Positions 25,194 through 34,707 of a stretch of DNA of 64,000 nucleotides are shown piece by piece. The stretch is taken from assembly GCF_001556185.1 (NCBI RefSeq), contig NZ_LSIJ01000105.1, positions 62,001 through 126,000 of the forward strand. Reading direction: 5' to 3'. The notes under the pieces were generated by a model. It was not told where the DNA came from. It saw only the letters and a program-made list of their open reading frames with translations, and did not search any database. Made by a program: the position numbers and the translations under genes. Positions within the stretch are counted from its first letter, which is position 1, and every line of letters starts with the position of its first letter. This DNA is from Sphingomonas sp. CCH10-B3 (lineage in GTDB: Bacteria > Pseudomonadota > Alphaproteobacteria > Sphingomonadales > Sphingomonadaceae).

Positions 25194-26677
25194 GCACTGT
25201 CTCTCGCTGGGACGGAGGCGGGGCGTTCCGCCATCGCCAGCGCCACCAGCGCGTCGATATCGAGATCCTCCTCCAGCGCGACTGCGATCTCGTCAAGCGC
25301 CGCCTCGACGGTGAAGCCATAGTCCACGCCCCCGGCTTCTACATCCATGCGCGACAGTAGTGCCCGGCGCAGCTCCGCATCGGCCAGCAGGCCGTGGACA
25401 TAGGAACCAAACACCGTTCCGCCTGCATTAATCGCGCCATCGCAGCGTCCATCGGAAAGCAGGGCGAAGGGCCGCTGCGTGTCCGGCCCGCTGGTTTGCC
25501 CCATGTGCATTTCATACCCCTGAAAAGGCGCGTCCATCGCCAGCCCGCTGACCGGGCGCAACGCCTTGTGGGCGTGCAAGGTTGATTCGACATCAAGCAG
25601 GCCAAGGCCGCTGGCAGCGCTGGCCGGACCTTCAATCCCATCGGGATCTGCGATACTTTTGCCGAGCATTTGGTAACCACCGCAAATCCCAAGGATCAGC
25701 CCGCCACGCCGGTGATGCGCCAGAATATCGATGTCCCAGCCTTCGTCGCGCAAAGCGGCCATATCGGCAATGGTCGCCTTTGATCCGGGCAGGATGATGA
25801 GCGCGGCTTCTGCCGGAATCGGCTGACCGGGCGGAACCATGTGCAGTTCTACCTCGTGTTCGAGCTTCAGCGGATCAAGATCATCGAAATTGGAAATGCG
25901 CGGCAGGATCGGACAGGCGATCATGGTGCGCCCCCCTGCGCGCATCTTGCCGCGTTCCAGTACCACGGCATCCTCGCTTGGCAGACGCGCGGTGGCCCCC
26001 AGCCACGGGACAACACCTAAACCCCGCCAGCCTGACAAGCTTTCGATCTGGGCATAGCCATCGGCGAACAAGGCGGGATCGCCCCGGAACTTATTGATGA
26101 TGAAGCCCTGGATCATCGCCGCGTCGGCCGGGTCGATAATCGTTTTCGTGCCAACGATGGCGGCAATTACTCCGCCGCGATCAATATCGCCCACCAGCAC
26201 GACTGGCACGCCTGCCGCGCGCGCAAATCCCATGTTGGCAATGTCGCCTGCGCGCAGGTTGATTTCCGCAGGAGATCCTGCGCCTTCGACCACGACGATG
26301 TCGCAGGCCTGACGGAGCCGCTCATAGCTGGCCAGAACTTCGCCCAGCAAAGCGCCCCGTGCCTGCCGGAAATTGCCCGCGCCCAATGTGCCTCGCACCC
26401 GGCCATGCACTATCAGTTGCGATGTGCGATCCGCCTGCGGTTTCAGCAGCACCGGATTCATGTCGGTATGCGGCTCCACCTTGCAGGCGATCGCTTGCAA
26501 GGCCTGCGCCCGGCCGATCTCGCCGCCATCGCTGGTGACGGCAGCATTGTTCGACATGTTCTGCGGCTTGAACGGCAAGACCCGCAAACCCCGCTGCACC
26601 AAGGCGCGACACAGCCCCGCCACCAGCACGGATTTGCCCACATCAGAGCCGGTGCCCTGAAGCATTATAGCGCCCAT
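25190..26677 (-). CDS. cobQ: cobyric acid synthase
   Basis: Amidates the b, d, e and g carboxyl groups of adenosylcobyrinic acid a,c-diamide using glutamine and ATP. The 495 residues begin with MGAIMLQGTGSDVGKS, an ATP-binding loop, and continue with LPFKPQNMSNNAAVT. The C-terminal class I amidotransferase domain holds the Cys in GICGGYQMLGKSI and a His in GSYVHGLLADAE. A good ribosome site (AGGAGG) precedes the start at 26677, which lies inside the end of cobD (13-bp overlap). Confidence 0.96.
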   Translation of the reverse strand: MGAIMLQGTGSDVGKSVLVAGLCRALVQRGLRVLPFKPQNMSNNAAVTSDGGEIGRAQALQAIACKVEPHTDMNPVLLKPQADRTSQLIVHGRVRGTLGAGNFRQARGALLGEVLASYERLRQACDIVVVEGAGSPAEINLRAGDIANMGFARAAGVPVVLVGDIDRGGVIAAIVGTKTIIDPADAAMIQGFIINKFRGDPALFADGYAQIESLSGWRGLGVVPWLGATARLPSEDAVVLERGKMRAGGRTMIACPILPRISNFDDLDPLKLEHEVELHMVPPGQPIPAEAALIILPGSKATIADMAALRDEGWDIDILAHHRRGGLILGICGGYQMLGKSIADPDGIEGPASAASGLGLLDVESTLHAHKALRPVSGLAMDAPFQGYEMHMGQTSGPDTQRPFALLSDGRCDGAINAGGTVFGSYVHGLLADAELRRALLSRMDVEAGGVDYGFTVEAALDEIAVALEEDLDIDALVALAMAERPASVPARDSA

Positions 26678-27615
26678 GCTGCACCTCCTGCAATTCCGGC
26701 CGCTATCAACCACAGGCACAGACATGCACGGGCGTAGATGCCCAATCCGCGCTGAATATCCTCTGCCCGGGCCGGGCGGTCTCCCTCCCCAATCCAGAGC
26801 TTGTCCGAAAGAATCCCGTCATAAGCGATTGGCCCCGCCAGACGCAGCCCCAGCGCCCCGGCCATCGCGGCCTCGGGCCAGCCCGCATTGGGCGAGGCGT
26901 GCCTGGACGCATCGCGCCATACTATCCGCCAGCCACCCCCGCCGCACAGGCAGATCAGCAATCCCGCGAGACGCGCTGGCGCGAGATTCATCGCATCGTC
27001 GGTGCGGGCCGCAGCCCAGCCATAGGCGCGCCATCGCTCCTCGCGGTGCCCAATCATGCTGTCGGCGGTGTTGATCGCCTTATAGGCCCAGATACCGGGC
27101 AGCCCCAGCACCAGCAGCCAGAACAACGGCGCGACCACCCCGTCGCAGAAACTTTCCGCCAGACTCTCGATCGCCGCTCGGGCAACACCCGCTTCATCAA
27201 GCGCCGCCGTATCACGGCCAACGATCATGCCGACTGCGGCGCGCGCGCTGGGCATATCCTGCCGCTCCAGCGCATCGGCAACGGGGCGCACGTGGTCGTA
27301 CAGGCTGCGCTGCGCCAGACCCGGCCAGGCCAGCACAGCGATCAGGGGCCAGGCCCAAGGCCCGGCGATTGCCACGAGCAGACTTTGCAGCACCCAGCCC
27401 GCACCGCCCGCCACACCCAGCAGGAGCAGGACGGTGACCGCCCCGGCCATGCGCCGCTGTCCATCGGACCGCGAGGGGACATTCCAGCGCCGTTCCAGCG
27501 CGGCGATAATCCGCGCAAAGATGCCCACAGGATGGCCGATCCGGCGATACAGCGGCTGAGGCCAGCCCACTGCCGCGTCGAGCACCAAGGCCAGGAAAGC
27601 AGTCAGATCAATCAT
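26665..27615 (-). CDS. cobD: adenosylcobinamide-phosphate synthase (CbiB/CobD)
   Basis: Membrane enzyme of 316 residues that joins cobyric acid to (R)-1-aminopropan-2-ol phosphate. The family start is MIDLTAFLALVLDAAVGWPQ, followed by RRIGHPVGIFARIIAALE. Several hydrophobic helices follow, and the conserved segments GRDTAALDEAGVARAAIESL and YKAINTADSMIGHR are present. The ATG at 27615 overlaps the end of cobC by eight bases. It acts with CobC, which supplies the aminopropanol phosphate. Confidence 0.94.
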   Translation of the reverse strand: MIDLTAFLALVLDAAVGWPQPLYRRIGHPVGIFARIIAALERRWNVPSRSDGQRRMAGAVTVLLLLGVAGGAGWVLQSLLVAIAGPWAWPLIAVLAWPGLAQRSLYDHVRPVADALERQDMPSARAAVGMIVGRDTAALDEAGVARAAIESLAESFCDGVVAPLFWLLVLGLPGIWAYKAINTADSMIGHREERWRAYGWAAARTDDAMNLAPARLAGLLICLCGGGGWRIVWRDASRHASPNAGWPEAAMAGALGLRLAGPIAYDGILSDKLWIGEGDRPARAEDIQRGLGIYARACLCLWLIAAGIAGGAAWAL

Positions 27616-28591
27616 CAGCCAGCGCCGCATCAAGGCGATCCAGCGCCTCTCGGTCGGCGGGCAGGCCCAGGCGCAGCCAGCGCGGATCGTAATCGAACGG
27701 CCGCGTCAGGATGGCATGGCGCGCAAGGCGTTCGAACAGCGCGGCGGCATTGTCCGTTTCGATCAGCCGGAACAGCGGGCAGGCACCTATCGCGCTGAAA
27801 CCTCGCCGCGCCAGCACCGCGTCCAGCGCATCCGCCTGTTCAAGCAAGGCCATCCGCATGGCGGCTGTCCAGTCCACATCCTGATATGCCGCCGTGCCGA
27901 TGGCCAGCGCCGCTGCCGATAGCGGCCAACTGCCCAACCGCTGCCGATATTGCGCGATCAGCGCGCGCGGTCCCAGCACAAAGCCGAGCCGCACCCCGGC
28001 CAGCCCGAAGAATTTGCCGAACGAGCGGAAGATGATCAGCCGCTGTTCGTCCTGCACATGGGCGGCAAGGCTGCTGTGCGGGGCGGCATCGACAAAGGCT
28101 TCGTCCACGACCAGCCACGCTGCGCTGTCGCGCCGCGCCTCCAGCCAGCCCAGCAGCGTCGCGGGCGGGGTGATCTGCCCATCGGGGTTGTTGGGATTGG
28201 CGATGATGAGGGTCGCTTCCTCTGTCCCCGCCAATTCGGTCAGGGCTACGGGACGGCTGCGGGGAATCATCTCGCCATGGGTGCGATAGCTGGGCTGGGC
28301 ATGGATAGCGGGGCCGGGCAGGATATCGCCAAGCATGCGCAAGCCGATCTCCGTGCCCGGAACAGCGCAGACATGGGCAGGGTCCGCGCCGAAACAGGCG
28401 GCGGCGGCGGCCTCCAGATCGTTCAGCGCGCCGGTGTCGGGCAGCGCCTGCCAGTCCACTGCCAGATTGTCCGCGCCGGGCCAGCCATGCGGATTGATGC
28501 CGGTGGACAGGTCGATCCACGGCGCCTTGCCCATGCCGAACTGCGCCATGGCATCGGCCAACCTGCCGCCGTGAAAACTAAAACTGTTCAT
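27608..28591 (-). CDS. cobC: threonine-phosphate decarboxylase (CobC/CobD-type, PLP-dependent)
   Basis: Makes (R)-1-aminopropan-2-ol O-2-phosphate from L-threonine phosphate for the aminopropanol arm of cobalamin. The 327 residues belong to the class I/II aminotransferase fold: IDLSTGINPHGWP near the start, the Asn-Pro region IIANPNNPDGQ, and the PLP lysine in IFRSFGKFFGLAGVRLG. The start at 28591 forms an ATGA overlap with the upstream ribazoletransferase; an ATG at 28606 is also possible. Longer upstream readings are out of family. Confidence 0.93.
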   Translation of the reverse strand: MNSFSFHGGRLADAMAQFGMGKAPWIDLSTGINPHGWPGADNLAVDWQALPDTGALNDLEAAAAACFGADPAHVCAVPGTEIGLRMLGDILPGPAIHAQPSYRTHGEMIPRSRPVALTELAGTEEATLIIANPNNPDGQITPPATLLGWLEARRDSAAWLVVDEAFVDAAPHSSLAAHVQDEQRLIIFRSFGKFFGLAGVRLGFVLGPRALIAQYRQRLGSWPLSAAALAIGTAAYQDVDWTAAMRMALLEQADALDAVLARRGFSAIGACPLFRLIETDNAAALFERLARHAILTRPFDYDPRWLRLGLPADREALDRLDAALADD

Positions 28592-29328
28592 GTCGTGTGT
28601 ATCCATAGGCCCGTGATTGCCACGCTCAGCAGCAAGCCGGTTTCGATCAACTCGATGCCTGCACCATGGCCATCGCCGGAAATCCCGCCCAACGCGCGGC
28701 GCACGTGCCTCCCCCACCACAGAACGAGCAATGGTGTGACAAGCAGCGCCGGAGTGAACCACGCCGCCGCTGCCAGCGCGGCCGCCCAGCCCGCAAGATC
28801 GATCGCGCCGATGGCGGAACGGAATCGAGCCGCCAGCCCCTGATGCAGCGGCATCAGCCACCATGTCCACACCAGCGGGCCGATGCGCGCGGCAAACGGC
28901 ACCAGTACCAGCGCGCCAAACGCCCGTGCATCCACCAGCATATCCAGCAGCACCAACTTGCTCAGCAGTTGGAGCACAATCGCGACAACGCCGAAGCTGC
29001 CGACATGGGGATCGGCCAGAACGGCCAGCAGCCGCTCGCGATCTTTATGCGCCGCGCCGCTGGCATCGGCGAGGTCGGCCAGGCCATCAAGGTGCAGCGC
29101 GCCGGTCACGCCCACCCAGACGATCAGTGCGGCTAATGTGCCCAGCCGGTGATCGACCAGCGCGCCTGCCCATGCGGCTCCCGCAACCGCTGCACCAATA
29201 ACCAGGCCTACAGCGGGAAACCAGCGCATCGACCGGGCAAACGCGGCATCATCCACGACTATTGTCCGCAGTGGAGTTGGCATAGGCAGCCGCGTCAGGA
29301 ATTGCAGGGCGATGATGAAGCCCCTCAC
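28588..29328 (-). CDS. cobS: adenosylcobinamide-GDP ribazoletransferase
   Basis: Called CobV in Pseudomonas denitrificans; not the chelatase CobS. It is an integral membrane enzyme of 246 residues that joins adenosylcobinamide-GDP to alpha-ribazole or its phosphate. The family start is RGFIIALQFLTRLPMPTP, and the active-site region is GVTGALHLDGLADLADASGA with the acidic metal site, followed by KDRERLLAVLADPHVGSFG. The start is GTG at 29328, overlapping the histidine phosphatase stop as GTGA. Confidence 0.94.
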   Translation of the reverse strand: MRGFIIALQFLTRLPMPTPLRTIVVDDAAFARSMRWFPAVGLVIGAAVAGAAWAGALVDHRLGTLAALIVWVGVTGALHLDGLADLADASGAAHKDRERLLAVLADPHVGSFGVVAIVLQLLSKLVLLDMLVDARAFGALVLVPFAARIGPLVWTWWLMPLHQGLAARFRSAIGAIDLAGWAAALAAAAWFTPALLVTPLLVLWWGRHVRRALGGISGDGHGAGIELIETGLLLSVAITGLWIHTT

Positions 29329-29894
29329 GGATAAAGCCCCGCGATCTGTGCCGTGGGGGTTGCTCCGGGCCAGACGCGCAACGTCAGCAGGCAATTGTAG
29401 GGCAGGTCAACGGCCCACGTCTGGTGCATGTCAAACCCGCACAACACCGCCAGCGCCGCCCGCATCGCGCCAGCGTGCGTGACGATCAGCGTTGGCCGCG
29501 CGGCCAGATCGTCAATGGCAGCGGACACACGCTCCACCAGCGCCGACCAGCGTTCTCCACCGGGCGGCGCATGGCCATCGGGATCGTCCCAAAACCGCGC
29601 CAGCGCCGCGCCTTCGACATCGCCCGGCGCCATCCCGTCCCATGCGCCAAAGTCCAGCTCGCGCCAGCGCGGATCGATTGACAGCGGCACATCGGTCGCC
29701 AGCCCAATGGCCTCGCCCGCCAAACGCGCCCGTGACAGGTCGGACGCGATCAGCACTTCCGCCGCCAGATCCCGCGCCTGATCGGCGCAGGCCGCGATAC
29801 CGGCGGCCGTAGGCGGCGCATCGGTGCGGCCGATCAGCCGCCCCGCGCCTTCCGGTTCGCCATGGCGCAAGAGGTAAAGTGGAAAGCTGCTCAC
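29325..29894 (-). CDS. histidine phosphatase (alpha-ribazole-5'-phosphate phosphatase type)
   Basis: Phosphoglycerate-mutase-like phosphatase of 189 residues. The catalytic His lies in YLLRHGEPEGAG and the second conserved His in LIVTHAGAMRAAL. In this context it probably removes the phosphate from alpha-ribazole phosphate or adenosylcobalamin phosphate (Salmonella CobC activity). Specificity is inferred from position between the DMB phosphoribosyltransferase and ribazoletransferase genes. Confidence 0.88.
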   Translation of the reverse strand: MSSFPLYLLRHGEPEGAGRLIGRTDAPPTAAGIAACADQARDLAAEVLIASDLSRARLAGEAIGLATDVPLSIDPRWRELDFGAWDGMAPGDVEGAALARFWDDPDGHAPPGGERWSALVERVSAAIDDLAARPTLIVTHAGAMRAALAVLCGFDMHQTWAVDLPYNCLLTLRVWPGATPTAQIAGLYP

Positions 29895-30907
29895 AAGCCG
29901 TCTGCCACCCCGGCCTCGGCAAATGTCGCCATACCATTGTGCGTGGCCAGCGCTGCCCGGATTACCGACACCGCCAGTGCGGCGCCGCTGCCTTCGCCCA
30001 ATCGCATCCCCAGCGAAAGCAGGGGATCAAGGCCCAAATGCCCCAGCAGTCGGATATGCCCCGGTTCAGCCGAACAATGGCCCGCCAGGCAATGATCGGT
30101 GATCGCCGGAACGGCGGCGGCCAGCGGCGCCAGCGCGGCGCAGCTGATGAACCCGTCCAGCACCACCGGAATACGCAGACGGCGCGCCTCCAGCACGGCC
30201 CCGGCAATCGCGGCGATTTCGCGCCCGCCCAACCGGCGCAGGATTTCAAACGGGGTGTCCGGCGCATTGGCATGACAGGCCAGTGCCTGTTCCACCACCG
30301 CCACTTTGCGCGCGATTCCGCCCGCATCAACCCCGGTGCCCGGCCCGACCCATTGCGCGGGCGTGCCGCCATAACTGCGCGCGCAGAGCGCGGCGGCGGC
30401 GGTCGAATTGCCAATGCCCATTTCGCCGACGACCAGCAGGTGCAGCCCCGGCTCCACCACCGCCGCTCCGGCAGAAAGTGCAGCAAGGCACTCCGTCTCG
30501 TCCATTGCCGCAGCGACAGTGAAGTCCGCCGTGGGCCGGTCGAGATCGAGTGCAACCACCCGCAGATCCAGTCCGGCCGCCCCGGCCAGTGCGTTGATCG
30601 CCGCGCCGCCAGCAGTGAAATTGCCGACCATCGCGGCGGTCACGCTGGCGGGAAAGGAGCTGACCCCGTGGACGACGAAGCCATGATTCCCGGCAAAGAT
30701 CGCCGCGCGACCCTGTTCGATCACCGGCTGCGCCGTGCCCTGCCATCCGGCCAGAAACACGGCGATGTCTTCCAGACGCCCTAGCGATCCGGCTGGCTTG
30801 GTCAGACTGGTCTGCCGCGCGCGCGCAGCGGCGATGGCGTCCGCATCAGCGATTGGCATATCTGCAAGGGCTGCTTCAAACGCGGCCAGCGTGGCAAACC
30901 GGCTCAT
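29891..30907 (-). CDS. cobT: nicotinate-nucleotide--dimethylbenzimidazole phosphoribosyltransferase
   Basis: Called CobU in Pseudomonas denitrificans; it is unrelated to the chelatase CobT. It transfers the phosphoribosyl group of nicotinate mononucleotide to dimethylbenzimidazole, giving alpha-ribazole phosphate. The 338 residues show RQTSLTKPAGSLGRLEDIAV, AIFAGNHGFVVHGVSSFPAS and GEMGIGNSTAAAALC, with a conserved acidic end (MRLGEGSGAALA). The start at 30907 overlaps the DUF1636 stop (ATGA). BluB two genes upstream supplies dimethylbenzimidazole. Confidence 0.95.
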   Translation of the reverse strand: MSRFATLAAFEAALADMPIADADAIAAARARQTSLTKPAGSLGRLEDIAVFLAGWQGTAQPVIEQGRAAIFAGNHGFVVHGVSSFPASVTAAMVGNFTAGGAAINALAGAAGLDLRVVALDLDRPTADFTVAAAMDETECLAALSAGAAVVEPGLHLLVVGEMGIGNSTAAAALCARSYGGTPAQWVGPGTGVDAGGIARKVAVVEQALACHANAPDTPFEILRRLGGREIAAIAGAVLEARRLRIPVVLDGFISCAALAPLAAAVPAITDHCLAGHCSAEPGHIRLLGHLGLDPLLSLGMRLGEGSGAALAVSVIRAALATHNGMATFAEAGVADGL

Positions 30908-31311
30908 TCCGCGACGAAGCCCGGCGGCGGGGTGCGCGTGATGAAATGGCCCTTCACGCCTTGCGGCCATTGCTTGAACGGCACCCGGCCATGCTCGCTG
31001 GCGGCATAGTGGACCGCATAGTCCAGAATGGCGGTAGCGGCGTCCTCGTCCGGGGCGAAGCGGCCCAGCACATAGCCGACCTTGCCCGGCGCGCGCAGGT
31101 GGATGGTGCAGAAATCGGTGCAGGCAAACAGGCAGGCCATTTCCTGCACGGCAACCCCGGCATAGCGCGCGTCGCTCTGCTGAACCGAGCGCAGCGCGGC
31201 AACAAGTTGCGCGCCGCCGCGCGTTCCGGCGGCGTCCTCACGCGCATCGGCACTGTGGCGGCAGGTGTTGCAGGCCACGATAGCGGGGCCGTCCTCCACG
31301 GGTATCAGCAT
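30904..31311 (-). CDS. DUF1636 family metal-binding protein
   Basis: Protein of 135 residues with cysteines arranged as CNTCRHS at the N-terminus and CLFACTDFC in the middle. This suggests a thioredoxin-fold ferredoxin-like metal or [2Fe-2S] site. DUF1636 genes frequently occur in cobalamin clusters, but their role is not established; a reductase partner or cobalt handling are possibilities. The ATG at 31311 follows bluB by 25 bp. Confidence 0.85.
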   Translation of the reverse strand: MLIPVEDGPAIVACNTCRHSADAREDAAGTRGGAQLVAALRSVQQSDARYAGVAVQEMACLFACTDFCTIHLRAPGKVGYVLGRFAPDEDAATAILDYAVHYAASEHGRVPFKQWPQGVKGHFITRTPPPGFVAE

Positions 31312-31336
31312 GGTTTTCTGGTCCTTTGATTGATAA

Positions 31337-31966
31337 TCATCGTTCGAACACCCGGTCGGCCCACGGTTCACGCGGCTGCCAGCCGCGCTGTTCCAGTTCG
31401 GGGGTGTCGGAAATATCGGCTGGGTAGCCGATGCACAGCAGCGCGATCAGCGACCAGGTGGCGGGAACGTCCAGCAGGGCATGGACCGCCGGGGGATCGA
31501 CAATCGACACCCAGCCAAGGCCAAGTCCGCGCAACCGTGCCGCCAGCCACAGATTGTGGATCGCCAGCACGCAGGAATAGCGCAACATTTCGGGCATGGT
31601 GGCAATGCCAAGGCCGTGCCCCGCCTCGGGCTGTTCGTCACAGAACACCGCGATCAGTTCGGGCGCCTCACGCAGGCCGTGCAGCTTGAGCGACAAGTAG
31701 TGATCGTGCCGCTCCTGCCCGGCATAACGCTCTGCCGCATGGGCGCTTTGCCCGTCGACATGGGCGGCCAGCGCCTTGCAGATGTCCGGCGTCCGTATGC
31801 GCACGAACCGCCACGGCTGGGCATTGCCGACCGATGGCGCCAGCGCGGCGCAGGCCAGCAGCGCGCGCATGTCCGCTTCCGCCACAGCGCGGCGATCGAA
31901 TTGCCGCACATCGCGCCGCCAGCGCAGCAATTGCGTGAATTGCTCCGCAAATTCCGCGTCGAACAC
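31337..31966 (-). CDS. bluB: 5,6-dimethylbenzimidazole synthase
   Basis: Flavin-destructase of 209 residues that cleaves FMNH2 with oxygen to give the lower ligand dimethylbenzimidazole. The nitroreductase-like fold is visible: LLRWRRDVRQFDRRAV, then ALAPSVGNAQPWRFVRI, and GLGWVSIVDPPAVHALLDVP. It lies 14 bp downstream of nothing on this strand but directly after cobO (gap 14 bp) in the cob unit. Its presence means a complete lower-ligand pathway without outside DMB. Confidence 0.95.
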   Translation of the reverse strand: MFDAEFAEQFTQLLRWRRDVRQFDRRAVAEADMRALLACAALAPSVGNAQPWRFVRIRTPDICKALAAHVDGQSAHAAERYAGQERHDHYLSLKLHGLREAPELIAVFCDEQPEAGHGLGIATMPEMLRYSCVLAIHNLWLAARLRGLGLGWVSIVDPPAVHALLDVPATWSLIALLCIGYPADISDTPELEQRGWQPREPWADRVFER

Positions 31967-31980
31967 AGGCGGGGCGTCGC

Positions 31981-32607
31981 TCAGAATTCGATCCCCGCCT
32001 GCGCCTTCACGCCCGAACGGAAGGGGTGCTTCACCATGGTCATCTCGGTGACAAGGTCCGCCACCTCGATCAGCGCGTCGGGCGCGTTGCGACCCGTAAC
32101 GATCACATGCTTCATGGCATCGCGCGCGGTCAGCACCGCCACCACTTCATCGACCGGCAGATAGTCATACCGCAGCACGATGTTCAGTTCGTCGGCCAGC
32201 ACCATGTGATAGCTGGGGTCGGCGATCATGCGCTTGACCTCGTCCCAGCCGGCGCGGGCGGCCGCGATATCGCGCGTGCGGTCCTGTGTGTCCCAGGTAA
32301 ATCCCTCGCCCATCGGCTTGAATTCGACATTGTCCGGAAAGGCATCGAACACGGCCTTTTCACCCGTTTTCATCGCCCCTTTGACGAACTGGACCACCCC
32401 CACTTTCATGCCGTGGCCAATGGCGCGAACCACCATGCCCAGCGCCGCGCTGGTTTTGCCCTTGCCCTTGCCGGTGTGGACGATCAGCAGGCCCTGTTCG
32501 CGGGTCTTGCTGGCCATGATCTTGGCCTGCGCGGTCTGCTTCTTGCGCATCTTTTCGGCGTGGCGGGCATCGCCGCCTGCAACTTCTACTTGGTTTTCAG
32601 GTTCCAT
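31981..32607 (-). CDS. cobO: cob(I)yrinic acid a,c-diamide adenosyltransferase
   Basis: Attaches the 5'-deoxyadenosyl group to Co(I) corrinoid using ATP. The 208 residues are of the CobA/CobO family: P-loop HTGKGKGKTSAALGMVVRAI, then VQFVKGAMKTGEKAVF and VLADELNIVLRYDYLPVDEV, ending KAQAGIEF. The start is MEPENQVEV at 32607, inside the end of cobF (11-bp overlap). Longer readings are out of family. The N-terminal KMRKKQTAQAKIM is the normal basic leader of this family. Confidence 0.96.
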   Translation of the reverse strand: MEPENQVEVAGGDARHAEKMRKKQTAQAKIMASKTREQGLLIVHTGKGKGKTSAALGMVVRAIGHGMKVGVVQFVKGAMKTGEKAVFDAFPDNVEFKPMGEGFTWDTQDRTRDIAAARAGWDEVKRMIADPSYHMVLADELNIVLRYDYLPVDEVVAVLTARDAMKHVIVTGRNAPDALIEVADLVTEMTMVKHPFRSGVKAQAGIEF

Positions 32608-33376
32608 CGGCCAATTCCCTTCGCATGAGATAGACATCCATGATCCAGCCATGGCGCGCGCGCAGTTCCGCCCGGCGCAACGCGATCCGGGGACCGGCTT
32701 GCGCCAGGGGGCCCTGTTCCAGCGCCTCGTGCGCCATGCCCAGATAAGCGCCCCACCAGATGGTGATGCCTTGCGGTTGCAGCCCCTCGAACGCGCCGCC
32801 GCTATCGAGCATGACGACAATCGTGTCGGCTCCGGCAGGCCAGCCATGGGCGCGCAGCAGCCGCCCGGTGGTGATCGTCACCGGGCCGGCCAGCGGGTTC
32901 AACGGCATGGCATGGGCGGCGGTCAACGCCTGAAGGCTGGTGATGCCCGGCACCACCCGCACGGTGATTTCAACGCCCGCGCTGCTCAGCCGATCGGCAA
33001 TGCGCAAGGTGCTGTCATACAGCGAGGGGTCGCCCCAGACGAGCAGCGCCAGTGTGCCGCCACCGGGCAAATGCTGGGTGATCTGCGCCTGCCACGCATC
33101 CGCGATGGCATCATGCCAGGCATTGACGTCATCCAGATAAGTGGCCCCATTACCGCGCACTGGCCCACCTCTTACTGGCAGGTCAAATTCCACAATCCGC
33201 GTTGGCCCCGTCAGAACCTGCGCGCAGATCTCCCGGCGCAGGTCGATCAGGTCGGACTTGGCCTGCCCCTTGCGCGGCAACAGGATCAGGTCAGCTTGGT
33301 TCATCGCCGCCACGGCCTGCGCTGTCAGGTGATCGGGGTTGCCCGTGCCGATGCCGATCAGGTGGAGGTCGATCAT
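32597..33376 (-). CDS. cobF: precorrin-6A synthase (deacetylating)
   Basis: Methylates C1 of precorrin-5 and releases acetate. It has 259 residues of the tetrapyrrole methylase fold with the starting motif LHLIGIGTGNPDHLT, then LLPRKGQAKSDLIDLRREIC and VWGDPSLYDSTLRIADRL. CobF is specific to the aerobic pathway. The ATG at 33376 overlaps the cobB stop (ATGA). Confidence 0.95.
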   Translation of the reverse strand: MIDLHLIGIGTGNPDHLTAQAVAAMNQADLILLPRKGQAKSDLIDLRREICAQVLTGPTRIVEFDLPVRGGPVRGNGATYLDDVNAWHDAIADAWQAQITQHLPGGGTLALLVWGDPSLYDSTLRIADRLSSAGVEITVRVVPGITSLQALTAAHAMPLNPLAGPVTITTGRLLRAHGWPAGADTIVVMLDSGGAFEGLQPQGITIWWGAYLGMAHEALEQGPLAQAGPRIALRRAELRARHGWIMDVYLMRRELADGT

Positions 33377-34707
33377 TGGGCTTCTCGGCACGAAGCGGGC
33401 GCGATCATGTGGAAATAGCTGCCGGTGACATGGCCGCGATGCGATCCGCTTTCGGCCACCGCCGCGCCTTCGGCATCGGTCACAAGCGCCAGCGGCGCGT
33501 CGCTTTGTTCAACGATGGTGGAATAGTGGAACTCGTGCCCGCGCAGTCTGGTCCCGGCGGCAAGGCCCGATATCGGCACCAGCAGTTCGGCATGGCGATA
33601 GCCAAGGTGCATCTTGCGCTGGGCATGGCTGGTGACCAGCCCCAGCAGCCCGGCCATCCGGTGCCGTTCACCACTCTTGTCGATCAACCCCTGCCCCAGC
33701 ACCATATAGCCGCCGCATTCGCCGTGAACGGGCCGCGTTTCGGCATGGCGGCGTAGGCCGGACAGGAATGTCGTGGCGGCGGCGATGGTCCCGGCGTGCA
33801 ATTCGGGATAGCCGCCAGGCAGCCACACCAGATCGGCATGGGCGGCGGGCGCCTGATCGGCCAGTGGCGAAAACGGCAGGATCTCCGCCCCGGCGCGCCG
33901 CCAGCCTTCGATCAGATGCGGGTAGACGAACGAAAAGGCGGGATCGCGCGCCATGGCGATCCGCTGGGCCGGAGGGGCGGGCAGCTTGCCGCCGTCGGCT
34001 TGTGGTGCGGCACCAGCGGCAAGGCGAATAGCGTCAAGATCGACATGGGCGCGCAGGAACGCTGCAAACTCGGCAATCGCGCGATCAAGATCGGGATGCT
34101 CCACCGCCTGAACCAGCCCCAGATGGCGTTCGGGCAGGGTCAGGTCGCCGCGCCTTGGCAGGGCGCCCAGCACGGGGATGCCCACCGCCTCAATCCCCTT
34201 GCGGACCAGCCGTTCATGGCGCGGACTGGCCACGCGGTTCAGGATCACCCCGGCAAATGGCAGCCCCGGATCAAGGCTGCTGAACCCCAGCGCGGTGGCG
34301 GCGGCGGACTGCGCCTGCCCCGACACATCCAGCACCAGCACGATCGGCCAGCCCATCCGGCGCGCCATGTCGGCGCTGGCACCATTGCCCGACGCACCCT
34401 TGCTGGCCACGCCGTCAAACAGTCCCATCGACCCTTCGGCCAGCACCATGTCCGCACCCCCGACCTGCGCCGCAATGCCAGCGATCAGATCGTCCTCCAT
34501 CGCCCAGCTATCGAGATTGAACGACGGCCTGCCACTGGCCGCGCGGTGAAACGCGGGGTCGATATAGTCCGGCCCGCTCTTGAACGGCTGCACAGCCAGC
34601 CCGTCTTCGGTCAGGGCGCGCAGCAGGCCCAGCATCACCGTGGTCTTGCCTGTGCCCGATGCGGGGGCGGCGATCATCAATCCCGGAGTCTGGTGGCGCG
34701 CGCTCAT
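33373..34707 (-). CDS. cobB: hydrogenobyrinic acid a,c-diamide synthase
   Basis: Amidates carboxyl groups a and c of hydrogenobyrinic acid using glutamine and ATP. The 444 residues have an N-terminal P-loop domain ([34 protein letters not shown]) and a C-terminal class I amidotransferase domain ([17 protein letters not shown] with the nucleophile Cys). The product is the substrate of CobN-S-T. Overlaps the cobM stop by four bases. Confidence 0.95.
   Translation of the reverse strand: MSARHQTPGLMIAAPASGTGKTTVMLGLLRALTEDGLAVQPFKSGPDYIDPAFHRAASGRPSFNLDSWAMEDDLIAGIAAQVGGADMVLAEGSMGLFDGVASKGASGNGASADMARRMGWPIVLVLDVSGQAQSAAATALGFSSLDPGLPFAGVILNRVASPRHERLVRKGIEAVGIPVLGALPRRGDLTLPERHLGLVQAVEHPDLDRAIAEFAAFLRAHVDLDAIRLAAGAAPQADGGKLPAPPAQRIAMARDPAFSFVYPHLIEGWRRAGAEILPFSPLADQAPAAHADLVWLPGGYPELHAGTIAAATTFLSGLRRHAETRPVHGECGGYMVLGQGLIDKSGERHRMAGLLGLVTSHAQRKMHLGYRHAELLVPISGLAAGTRLRGHEFHYSTIVEQSDAPLALVTDAEGAAVAESGSHRGHVTGSYFHMIAPASCREAQ

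Noticed and set aside
26665..26725. Longer N-terminus of cobQ starting at 26725
   Set aside because: It would add 16 residues out of family inside cobD, whereas MGAIMLQGTGSDVGKS at 26677 has a strong AGGAGG site.
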